Source of the DNA: Chitinophaga pinensis
Lineage (GTDB): Bacteria > Bacteroidota > Bacteroidia > Chitinophagales > Chitinophagaceae
Assembly (NCBI GenBank): GCA_902167325.1
Contig: LR632930.1
Location: forward strand, 3,038,001 to 3,102,000
Direction: 5' to 3'
DNA: 64,000 nt
This document shows positions 33,552 to 41,491 of this stretch, piece by piece; the stretch's first letter is position 1; each line of letters opens with the position of its first letter. Position numbers and translations under genes: made by a program. The notes beneath the pieces were generated by a model. The model made no database searches. It was not told the origin of the DNA and saw only the letters and a list, made by a program, of their open reading frames with translations.

Positions 33552-36373
33552 GGTAAGCTAATCGTTAATGTTCCTTTGATTGTTTTGCGATTGATATTGA
33601 TCCTTCCGTTTGAATGTGGTGTTGTGTAAAAATCCTCCGAACCATTGTTCCAGTAATCCGCGATGAGCCAATGGATGCTGCCATCCTGCAACCAGCTGCG
33701 GGAAGCCTGTTTGCCATTGGAGCGTACCGCTACTGCCAGGCCCTTTCCGTTAGAGAGGGATGCATGGCGGATGTCGTGTTTGGTAGAGCGGAAATCGTTT
33801 GTGCCCAGTTCATTGGCATCGTTCTTCCACGGGCCGGCAGGTACTTCCCCGAATGCTTCCACTGCTCCCGGCTTGCGTGCTGCCAGCTGTGCGCTCCCAA
33901 TGTTACGGGCAATGTCGGTAGTGTCGTATACCGTGAAAGTACCTTCCCGTTCCCAGTTCAGCTGCTGGTACTTTTTCGGTAATTGCATTAACATGCCATA
34001 CTGGTAAGGCAGGGAATCATTACCACGGTAGCGCACTTCGTAATCAGTAACGAGCTGCCCATTGGGTGTAAAGAAGTAAGTCAGTTTACCTTTGCCTTCA
34101 GTATAGGTGATGTCTGCCGTGATGCGAAGGCCCTGTGCGCTGTAATCCAGCTGCATGTTTTGTGCGAAGAGGGTATAGAGCGGGTAATATTTCAGCGGGT
34201 AAATTTCGTTTTGATACGTTTCGCCTGCCACATTAGGTTTGCCGCCATAGTCCAGATTGGCGGGGGCAATACATACCACGGGGCCTTGCAGCAGCAGGGT
34301 ATCGTGGTCTTTGCGCGCGCTGGTGATAATGCCTTTGAGTTTGGAGAAGGTATAGGTGACCGCTCCCTGTTGCACGATGTAAGCCTCGTCTTTCTCCATA
34401 TAAGAAACAGGGGTGGAGGGTATGGGTTGTGCAGGAGATGGTGTATTGCCCAGCATGGTTTCTGTGCAAACGAACCCGCGTGGGTCTTTGAATACTACAT
34501 GCATCATACCATCCGTTGCCGGGATATGCAGTATTCCTCTTTTCCCCGGAGCCACGTTGAGGTGGAGGGGTTTCCCGTTGGCGGTGATGGTAATATCTTT
34601 TAGTGACGTGAAGTCGAAGCGGTTTTCGATATCGAGCTGATAGGTATTTGCCTGTTTGCGGATGGTGGTGATCTTTACGGGTTGATAGGCTTGCTTCATA
34701 CCGGCGTATTCCGGTTTGGGCCTGCGCCATCCGTCTACCGGTCCCCATGGACCGTACCCCACAATATTACCGCCGGGCAGGTGGAAGATGTCGTCTATCC
34801 CGCTCCAGATAGCACCACCCAGGCTGCCTTTGTAGAAGTAGATGGAGTCGTAGAAGGTAACCAGCGGGGCATTATATGCGGCGCGGATGCCAGGGTCTGT
34901 TGCCAGTTCACGGCGGTTGTAGCAGGAGAGGTGTGCGTATTCACCGAACAGCACAGGGCGGTTTGACTGTGCAGCTGCTGCCGCTCCATTGATACCCGGA
35001 TAGTGGTACACGGCGATATCCGCTTTACTGCCTGCATTGTTGAACCCGCCCCAGCACTGGTCGTGGAAGGTAGTGGGCCGCGTAGCGTCTGTACGCTTTA
35101 CGAACGTGTTAACGCTGTCCCACAACGCACTCCAGCGCGATTCGTTCCCGAGCGACCATATGATGACGGAAGGATGGTTTTTACCAGCTGCGATGTTTTC
35201 TGCATTCGCCTGCAGCATCAGCGGCAGGAAGCGCTGATCTGTGTATTTCCATAATCGCCAGATGGGCGAAGCATGATGTTCGATCCAGCTGAGGGCGGCT
35301 TCGCTTTCCACGAAAAGGCCCAGCTCATCGGCCGCTTCGAGGAATTCTTCCGATGGCGGGTAATGAGAAGTACGGATGTAATTGCAATTGGCATCCCGGA
35401 AAAGCAGGGCATCCTGGCGACTGAGGGCCGGTGTGATGCTGCGCCCGGTAAGAGGATGCACTTCATGACGGTTGACGCCCCTCAGCTTCACCGGACTGCC
35501 GTTTACCAGCAGCTCGTTGCCTTTTACTTCCACTTCCCGGAAACCGGTTTTGCACTGCGTAACATGCGTTTCCTTACCGTTTTCGATAAGGGCGGTTTCG
35601 AGGGTATAGAGATAAGGTTGCTCCGGGTTCCAGTGCTTTGGTTTGCGAATGGATAAGGAATGCGTTTGTTCCGTAATAGTCTGTTTGCCGATGGCCTTAC
35701 CGGCTGCAAAGGTTTGGCGGAGTACCGTTTTGCCGGAAGCGTCCGTCAATGTAAACCGGTAGCCAATACTGCCAGGGGCAGCAGCGTTAGCGGTAACCGT
35801 TTTTATCTGAAGCGTAGCATCTGTATAGTTCTTATCGAAATCAGTGTTCACCGTTATATCCGCGATGTGGGTTTCCGGTACGGCGAACATGGTTACTTTC
35901 CGGAGGATGCCTCCAATGGTATGCGCGGCATATTGGGAAGCACAGGATAGGTGGTCGCTCGTGGTTAGCGCCCTTACTTCCACCGTCAGTTCATTCTTTC
36001 CGTTCTGCAATGCATCTGTAACATCCACTTCGAAAGGAACAAACCCGCCTTCATGACTGCCAACGGTTTTGCCGTTCATCTTCACCAGTGCATTTGTATT
36101 AACGGCATCGAACCGGATCTTAATCCGTTTGCCATTCCAATGGTCAGGGATGGTGATGGAGCGGCAGTATTTCGCCGTTTCTCCTTCATTCACTGTAAAG
36201 CCCTGCATCACCCATTCTCCGGGAACGTTTATCTGCTGCCTGTCCTGGAACGTCCAGGTGCCGTTGAGAGACACCACTTCCTGCGGCCGGGCAGTAAGCG
36301 TGGTTGTTTGAGCTACGGCCACTGTATGCCGGCATATCCATAAAATTGTCAATATCGTTGTTAGTCCCTTCAT
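33548..36373 (-). CDS. GH2-family glycoside hydrolase (beta-galactosidase-like), second copy
   Basis: 941 residues with a signal peptide (MKGLTTILTILWICRHTVAVA). The domain order is as in the neighbouring GH2: jelly roll, Ig-like domain, TIM barrel and C-terminal beta domains. Acid/base is Glu411 in VIIWSLGNES; nucleophile is Glu478 in RPVLFGEYAHL. RGVNRHEVHPLTGRS and IRTSHYPP are conserved. Its start codon overlaps the RraA stop by one base, so translation is probably coupled. The tandem arrangement suggests an old duplication with divergence. Beta-galactosidase is the likeliest activity, but other GH2 activities cannot be excluded. Confidence 0.92.
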   Translation of the reverse strand: MKGLTTILTILWICRHTVAVAQTTTLTARPQEVVSLNGTWTFQDRQQINVPGEWVMQGFTVNEGETAKYCRSITIPDHWNGKRIKIRFDAVNTNALVKMNGKTVGSHEGGFVPFEVDVTDALQNGKNELTVEVRALTTSDHLSCASQYAAHTIGGILRKVTMFAVPETHIADITVNTDFDKNYTDATLQIKTVTANAAAPGSIGYRFTLTDASGKTVLRQTFAAGKAIGKQTITEQTHSLSIRKPKHWNPEQPYLYTLETALIENGKETHVTQCKTGFREVEVKGNELLVNGSPVKLRGVNRHEVHPLTGRSITPALSRQDALLFRDANCNYIRTSHYPPSEEFLEAADELGLFVESEAALSWIEHHASPIWRLWKYTDQRFLPLMLQANAENIAAGKNHPSVIIWSLGNESRWSALWDSVNTFVKRTDATRPTTFHDQCWGGFNNAGSKADIAVYHYPGINGAAAAAQSNRPVLFGEYAHLSCYNRRELATDPGIRAAYNAPLVTFYDSIYFYKGSLGGAIWSGIDDIFHLPGGNIVGYGPWGPVDGWRRPKPEYAGMKQAYQPVKITTIRKQANTYQLDIENRFDFTSLKDITITANGKPLHLNVAPGKRGILHIPATDGMMHVVFKDPRGFVCTETMLGNTPSPAQPIPSTPVSYMEKDEAYIVQQGAVTYTFSKLKGIITSARKDHDTLLLQGPVVCIAPANLDYGGKPNVAGETYQNEIYPLKYYPLYTLFAQNMQLDYSAQGLRITADITYTEGKGKLTYFFTPNGQLVTDYEVRYRGNDSLPYQYGMLMQLPKKYQQLNWEREGTFTVYDTTDIARNIGSAQLAARKPGAVEAFGEVPAGPWKNDANELGTNDFRSTKHDIRHASLSNGKGLAVAVRSNGKQASRSWLQDGSIHWLIADYWNNGSEDFYTTPHSNGRININRKTIKGTLTISLP

Positions 36374-37095
36374 TACATTATGCCGTATTTCTCGAACGCA
36401 TCCTTCGCGCTCATGCCTTCCAGTATTTTTTGTTGTACGATCTTTTCACCACGTGCCTTTTCTATAGCCAGGGAAAACACTTCCTTTTCTGCTGCTGCGG
36501 GTATGATGCACACGCCGTCTATATCTCCCAGCACAATATCGCCGGGCATGATCTTAACGCCGTTGATCTCAAGAGGCATTCTGAAATCGATCACCTTCCC
36601 GCGCGGTGCCTGATCCTGGGCGTATCTGCCATAGGAGAAGGTAGGGAAGTGGAGGTCCAGTATCCCCCGGGTGTCTCTCGAATATCCGTCTACCACCGCA
36701 CCGGCAGCTCCCAGCATCTGGGCGCGTGTGCTCATCAGTTCGCCCCATAAGGCGTATGATGGGGATGCGCCGGTACAAATGTACACTTCGTTCTTCTTCA
36801 GGTCGTCGAGGGCCTCCAGCATCAGTCCAAACGGTTTGGCAAGCAGGGCATTGTTACCACCGGTGGGGAATTCACAGAAAACGTCTGCTTCCAGTACCGG
36901 CATGGCACGGCCCACTACAAACATCGCTGCATCCAAAGGCTGGATGCGTGGCGAAAGGAACTGGTGAACCAGTCCCATTTTGTCCATTATATCGCCTACT
37001 ACGGCGGTGTAAAGTTCTTTTCTTACTATTCCGAACAATTCGTCATCATTTTTCCAGTAAGGACCAATGTGTACCTGTTCTTGTATTGTTACCAT
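36373..37095 (-). CDS. RraA-family protein, probable class II aldolase
   Basis: 240 residues. The RraA/HMG-aldolase fold is seen in LWGELMSTRAQMLGAAGAVVDGYSRD (active-site Arg-Asp at the end) and GDIVLGDIDGVCIIP. The family includes 4-hydroxy-4-methyl-2-oxoglutarate and 4-carboxy-4-hydroxy-2-oxoadipate aldolases; RNase E inhibition is a role of the E. coli member only. It is the first gene of the operon with GH2 enzymes, dehydratase, symporter and SDR, so it probably cleaves the 2-keto-3-deoxy sugar acid to pyruvate and an aldehyde. The family is longer than minimal RraA (about 160 residues) by N- and C-terminal extensions. Confidence 0.85.
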   Translation of the reverse strand: MVTIQEQVHIGPYWKNDDELFGIVRKELYTAVVGDIMDKMGLVHQFLSPRIQPLDAAMFVVGRAMPVLEADVFCEFPTGGNNALLAKPFGLMLEALDDLKKNEVYICTGASPSYALWGELMSTRAQMLGAAGAVVDGYSRDTRGILDLHFPTFSYGRYAQDQAPRGKVIDFRMPLEINGVKIMPGDIVLGDIDGVCIIPAAAEKEVFSLAIEKARGEKIVQQKILEGMSAKDAFEKYGIM

Positions 37096-37172
37096 ATTCG
37101 TAGATTAAATGATCTGTAAAGCCGGGGTTGTTCCGGCCTTATACTGCAATTTATAAACGTCTCTACCCTAAG

Positions 37173-37207
37173 ATGTTAACGATTTTGACAGAAATGTTAA
37201 CGATATT
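37173..37207. promoter_or_regulatory. Direct-repeat operator candidate for the AraC regulator
   Basis: ATGTTAACGATTTT at 37173 is repeated as ATGTTAACGATATT at 37194, exactly 21 bp apart (two helical turns). Tandem same-orientation half-sites spaced by about 21 bp are the usual binding pattern of AraC proteins. The repeat lies between the divergent RraA operon start (37095) and the AraC start (37263). Confidence 0.6.
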
Positions 37208-37262
37208 AGCAGGTTTGGTGCGATGTTGGATAAAACAGATCAAAATCACTTACATTTATTGT

Positions 37263-38144
37263 ATGAAAGCCAGATTAATGGATACGGGCCTCCATGCGGA
37301 AAGGCAGTTTCGGGTGAAATATGTTGACAAGCAGTTTCTCGATTCGCACTTCCATTTTCATGATGCCTGCGAAATCGTGCTCATAGAAGAAGGTTATGGC
37401 AAGCGCATCGTAGGGGATCATGTGGAAGAGTTTGAAGAGGGCGACCTTGTGCTGATGGGTCCTAACCTTCCTCATATCTGGCGGAACGACAATGAGTTTT
37501 TCCTCGAACACAACAAGCTCCGTGTAAAGGCCACGGTGATATACTTCGCGCCTGCCATGGTACTTAGCCTGATTACCGGTACCGATGCAGGGGAGCAGGT
37601 GGGCCAGCTCTTTACCCGGGCAGCCCGCGGCCTGCGCTTTGGTCATAAAACCAATGCCCTCCTCGCGGGGAAGTTCTCGGATATTGTACATGCGGAGGGA
37701 CTGAAGAAAGTATCCCTGTTCCTTGAAACGGTAGACCTCCTTTCCCATGCGAAGGATTTTACCTACCTCGCCAGTGAAACGTATAAGAATGCTATGACCA
37801 GCCGCGATGCGGGCCGTTTCAATGATGTTTACCAGCACCTGATCACCAACTTCCACCGCGATATTCCGCTCGATGAGATTGCCGGTGTGGCCCGTATGTC
37901 GCCCACGGCATTTTGCCGTTATTTCAGGACCCGTACGCAGAAATCCTTTGTACAGTTCCTGCAGGAGATCCGCATTGCCCATGCCTGTAAACTGCTGCGG
38001 CATGAAAACCTGTCTATCATGGAAGTGTACCTCGAAAGCGGTTACAACAACCTTGTCAATTTCAATAAGTGCTTTAAAAACATTACCAGCCAAAGCCCGT
38101 CTGAATACCGGAAGAAACTGTTGCAGGAGGCGATGCCGGTTTAA
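37263..38144 (+). CDS. AraC-family transcriptional regulator with N-terminal cupin
   Basis: 293 residues from the ATG at 37263; upstream in-frame codons run through the operator and are unlikely to be translated. An N-terminal cupin (about 10-110; HFHDACEIVLIEEGYGKRIVGD and GDLVLMGPNLPHIW) precedes a double helix-turn-helix at about 190-290 (DIPLDEIAGVARMSPTAFCRYFR, SIMEVYLESGYNNLVNFNKCFK). It probably senses a sugar and regulates the divergent catabolic operon, and perhaps itself, through the 21-bp direct repeat just upstream. Confidence 0.9.
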   Translation: MKARLMDTGLHAERQFRVKYVDKQFLDSHFHFHDACEIVLIEEGYGKRIVGDHVEEFEEGDLVLMGPNLPHIWRNDNEFFLEHNKLRVKATVIYFAPAMVLSLITGTDAGEQVGQLFTRAARGLRFGHKTNALLAGKFSDIVHAEGLKKVSLFLETVDLLSHAKDFTYLASETYKNAMTSRDAGRFNDVYQHLITNFHRDIPLDEIAGVARMSPTAFCRYFRTRTQKSFVQFLQEIRIAHACKLLRHENLSIMEVYLESGYNNLVNFNKCFKNITSQSPSEYRKKLLQEAMPV

Positions 38145-38206
38145 TGTTATAACAAATGTGTGTTTACAGGTGTTACTTCTGTATATTTAATTTCAAAGAC
38201 CCTTAT

Positions 38207-39034
38207 ATGAAACGGCTATCAGTAATCATTGTTCTGCTATTTGCAACGCTTGTATCCTTTGCCCAGTTCGGCAAAAATGATGTGATCTTAAAACTAAACG
38301 GCGACGAGTTAACAGGTCGTGTGGTGAAGATCAACGATGCCGACCTGGATTTTACCTATGCAGGCGAAACGTTAATCTACAACATCAAGAAGTCCGAAAT
38401 ATTGAAGATTACATATGGCAGTGGCAGGATAGAGGTATTTAACAAGCCTGCCCGGCAGCCTGCGGGAGCTGCTCAGGAACAGGGTGGCCCGGGGCTGGAA
38501 GATCATCATAACAAAGTGGCCATCCTCCCGTTTGGCTTTATCCGAGACGGACAGCCGGCAGATGAATCTATCAGCGACGAAGTACAGAACGAATGCTTTT
38601 CCTTCATGAATAAGCATGCCGGCGTTTTCACCATCATCAACCCCCGTACTACCAATGCCCAGCTCATTAAAGCAGGCATCAACCGCTCAAACATCAAAGG
38701 ATATACGATGGATGATATCTGCAACCTCCTTGGTGTGGAATATGTGGTGGACGGACTGGTGACCCTGAACAAGACTACACAAACTACCTACCAGTCTAAT
38801 TCCGGTAAAACCACCAGTAAAGACGGGAAAGATGATGAGAAGGACCGGAAATACAATAGTTCTTCTTACGGAACTACCACCCAGAACTATCAGACCAATC
38901 TGAACCTTTCCATTTACAACGATAAAGGAACCAGCGTATACGGTCAGGACAGAACAGCTTTCTGGAATACGCAGGACGCTTATAAGAATACGCTCGAATA
39001 CCTGTTAAAACGCTCTCCGCTTTACACGAAATAA
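38207..39034 (+). CDS. Secreted protein with CsgG/TolB-N-like domain, function unknown
   Basis: 275 residues from the ATG at 38207, which gives a signal peptide (MKRLSVIIVLLFATLVSFAQ). The first ~80 mature residues form a small beta unit (GDELTGRVVKINDADLDFTY). From about residue 100 there is a fold like CsgG/FlgO-type proteins: VAILPFGFIRDG, a helix, FTIINPRTTNAQLIKAG, then ICNLLGVEYVVDGLV. A Ser/Thr/Lys-rich low-complexity stretch follows, then NLNLSIYNDKGTSVYGQ. Such domains occur in envelope lipoproteins and stress-related secreted proteins. No enzyme motif is visible, and it does not obviously belong to either flanking operon. Confidence 0.7.
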   Translation: MKRLSVIIVLLFATLVSFAQFGKNDVILKLNGDELTGRVVKINDADLDFTYAGETLIYNIKKSEILKITYGSGRIEVFNKPARQPAGAAQEQGGPGLEDHHNKVAILPFGFIRDGQPADESISDEVQNECFSFMNKHAGVFTIINPRTTNAQLIKAGINRSNIKGYTMDDICNLLGVEYVVDGLVTLNKTTQTTYQSNSGKTTSKDGKDDEKDRKYNSSSYGTTTQNYQTNLNLSIYNDKGTSVYGQDRTAFWNTQDAYKNTLEYLLKRSPLYTK

Positions 39035-39053
39035 CTATTCAACAATGTTGAAA

Positions 39054-39090
39054 CAAAACGCCCGCTGCTTGCAGCGGGCGTTTTGTTTTT
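39054..39090. terminator. Bidirectional terminator
   Basis: A perfect 15-bp stem (39054-39068 with 39071-39085) with a TT loop and TTTTT after it; A-rich on the left side. It separates convergent genes. Confidence 0.9.
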
Positions 39091-39097
39091 ATAGCAA

Positions 39098-41227
39098 TTA
39101 CTTCATGTGCCTGCTGATCACCGGCTGCAGGGCCTTTGCCCATTTGCGGTAGCCGCCTGGTGCGAGGTGTATGCCATCTGTTGAATAATCTTCAAGGCTT
39201 AAGCTGCCATCGGGTTGTTCGAATGTGCTGGTTAAGGGGAAGTAAGTGTACCTTTTTTGATTTGCTGCCTGCTTTGCCAGCAGGGCATGTATCTGTTCGT
39301 ACTTTCTTCTTCTTTCCGATTGCTTATCCAGCCCGGTTGGCAGGGGACCGGTGAGAATCAGATGTGTGCGGGGCATATGGGTTAAAACCCAGCGGGCAAT
39401 GGTTTGTATGCCTGCTGCTATTTCCTGCGGACTGTCGCCCTCAATGAAATTATTAATCCCAATGGTTACCACCAGCACTTTGGGCGCTGCTTTGGCATAG
39501 TTGCCGTTTTGAAGGCGGAACAGAACGTTTTGTGTACGGTCGCCCGAGATGCCGGCGCTTTCCCAGGTATATGCACGGTACAGACTATCGAATGCTGCAA
39601 ATCCGGGTTTATAAGGTACATATGTTCTGTGCCCGCCCATGCCCTGTGTAATGGAATTGCCGAGGAACACGATGGCGGGTTTATTGGCGATGAGTAAGCT
39701 GTCGATATTGGTGTGCTGCTGCCACCAGCCTTTGCCTTCGGTCCATCCGGCGCCGGAGCGGTATTCCGATGCAGGGGCGGGTATCACTGCGAAGTTTATT
39801 TTCCGGCCGGTAGCGGACAGGATGAATTGCGTGATGGGAGTAGGGTCCGGCAAACTGTGCGGGTGGTGTTTGATACCGGGCTTGTGGATAACGGTGATGT
39901 TACCTCCTGCGGCTTTTACTTTGGCTTCGAAGGGAGCTGTGTTCTCACTTACAGGCACCACCTCATCGGCATCGCCCACCACATGCAGCATGGGGAAGCC
40001 CAGCCGGGCAATGCGGGCAGCATTATCCAAAGGAGAACCGGCAAAGGCGGCAGCCTGATCTTCTGTAAGCTGATAGTCTTTTTTAAAGATCTCCCAGTTC
40101 TCTTTACTGCCGGGTCCGCTCCCTTTATTACCGGGCCAGCTTTTCAGGTCGAGCACGGGAGCATCGGCATAGATGCAGGCTACTTTACCCGGATTGGCTA
40201 ACGCCCAGTTGTAGATGTACACACCACCACGGCTCATACCTTCGAGGGCGGCTTTGGGGGAAAGCCCGCATTGCTGCATCAGGCTGTAGAACTGATTCCA
40301 GATGCGAATGGCTTCACTGTTGCCAAACAGTTCCGCCACATCGCAATACACGATATGGAAGCCTCTTTCCAGCAGGGAGATATCTGCCTGCGGCTCGTGC
40401 CCCCAGAAGCGTGCGCGCCATACCCATGGCCTCCCGGCAGCGGTGATCCTTGGCTTTACCACCTTGCAGTTGCGGCCGGCATATGTAAAGTCAGCACAGT
40501 CGAAGCCATGGAAGGAACTTTGGGTTTTGGGTTCCTTTATTTTGGAGAAGATATCGAACAACTTATCGGTTTTTATAACTACCGTTTCGTACAGGCGCTT
40601 TGCTATGATGGTGGCACCGAGGGAGGAGGGATGTATTTTATCCTGGAACAGATCAGGCTTATCAGCGAAGAGGGGGTGGAGGTTGATGAGTTCCAGCTTT
40701 TCATCATACGCTACCTGCCGGATCTTAGGGATGATGTTTTCCAGTATCGATTTGTTCAGGATGGCGGTGTTGGAAGTGGTGTCTGTAAAGAAAGATGCCA
40801 CCGGCAATACCAGCACAATACGTGGTTTGGAAGGCAGTTCCCGGAACGATGCAATAAGAGATTTGTAATCCTGTTCGAAGCTGGGATAGAAGGAGCGGTA
40901 TTTGGCTTTGCTGTCGTTCGTGCCGAGTTTGATCAGCACAATATCGGGCTGGAAGGCTAAAGCGGCAGCATATTCGGGGGTTTCCCGGTAAGAGTTGTCC
41001 GTTCCCTTCAGTAACGTGGCGCCGTTACGGCCAAAGTTCATGACGGTATAGCCGGGGCCCAGTGTGTTTTGCAGCTGTATGGGATAACTGTTATGCTCCC
41101 TGTCGGCCATGCCCGCACCATAGGTGATGCTGTTGCCGATACAGGCGACTTTAATTCTGGTTTGGCTGTACCCCTGCAGCATGGCAAGCGGCAGCAGGAG
41201 CATCAGGAATAATTGTTTCATATACAT
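39098..41227 (-). CDS. Three-domain esterase: SGNH hydrolase, alpha/beta hydrolase, SGNH hydrolase
   Basis: 709 residues (an ATG two codons later is equally possible) with a signal peptide ending LQGYSQ. Domain 1, SGNH: nucleophile Ser33 in GNSIT, GTND at 102-105, Asp196 and His199 in DKIHPSS. Domain 2, alpha/beta hydrolase (about 235-475): Ser332 in GMSRGG, Asp in VVGDADEVVP near 419-421, His in KHHPHS near 454-457. Domain 3, SGNH: Ser525 in GNSIT, GINN at 590-593, Asp684 and His687 in DGIHL. All three catalytic sets look intact. It lies in a glycan-degradation region, so it probably removes acetyl or other acyl groups from a polysaccharide. A fusion of three esterase domains is unusual. Confidence 0.88.
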   Translation of the reverse strand: MYMKQLFLMLLLPLAMLQGYSQTRIKVACIGNSITYGAGMADREHNSYPIQLQNTLGPGYTVMNFGRNGATLLKGTDNSYRETPEYAAALAFQPDIVLIKLGTNDSKAKYRSFYPSFEQDYKSLIASFRELPSKPRIVLVLPVASFFTDTTSNTAILNKSILENIIPKIRQVAYDEKLELINLHPLFADKPDLFQDKIHPSSLGATIIAKRLYETVVIKTDKLFDIFSKIKEPKTQSSFHGFDCADFTYAGRNCKVVKPRITAAGRPWVWRARFWGHEPQADISLLERGFHIVYCDVAELFGNSEAIRIWNQFYSLMQQCGLSPKAALEGMSRGGVYIYNWALANPGKVACIYADAPVLDLKSWPGNKGSGPGSKENWEIFKKDYQLTEDQAAAFAGSPLDNAARIARLGFPMLHVVGDADEVVPVSENTAPFEAKVKAAGGNITVIHKPGIKHHPHSLPDPTPITQFILSATGRKINFAVIPAPASEYRSGAGWTEGKGWWQQHTNIDSLLIANKPAIVFLGNSITQGMGGHRTYVPYKPGFAAFDSLYRAYTWESAGISGDRTQNVLFRLQNGNYAKAAPKVLVVTIGINNFIEGDSPQEIAAGIQTIARWVLTHMPRTHLILTGPLPTGLDKQSERRRKYEQIHALLAKQAANQKRYTYFPLTSTFEQPDGSLSLEDYSTDGIHLAPGGYRKWAKALQPVISRHMK

Positions 41228-41491
41228 GGATTGATTGGGCGCGGAGCGTCTGTTACTTCCGGCGGTTGTAAATTGCGTTGCTTATCAAACTAATGCAGCC
41301 AAGGTAGTGTGATGCCTGTAGAAATCCAAATCGCCCGGAAGGAGGGTGTTACGGCAATCGGTTTCATAATGCTTTTTTTTAATAAGCTGCTATTATCTTC
41401 ACCTGATATTGTTTCCCGGGCAGAACAAGTGTATTTTGTACAGTATATTAATTCCATGTTGCGTGGTCTGAAGGACGGGCGCATTTAATCC

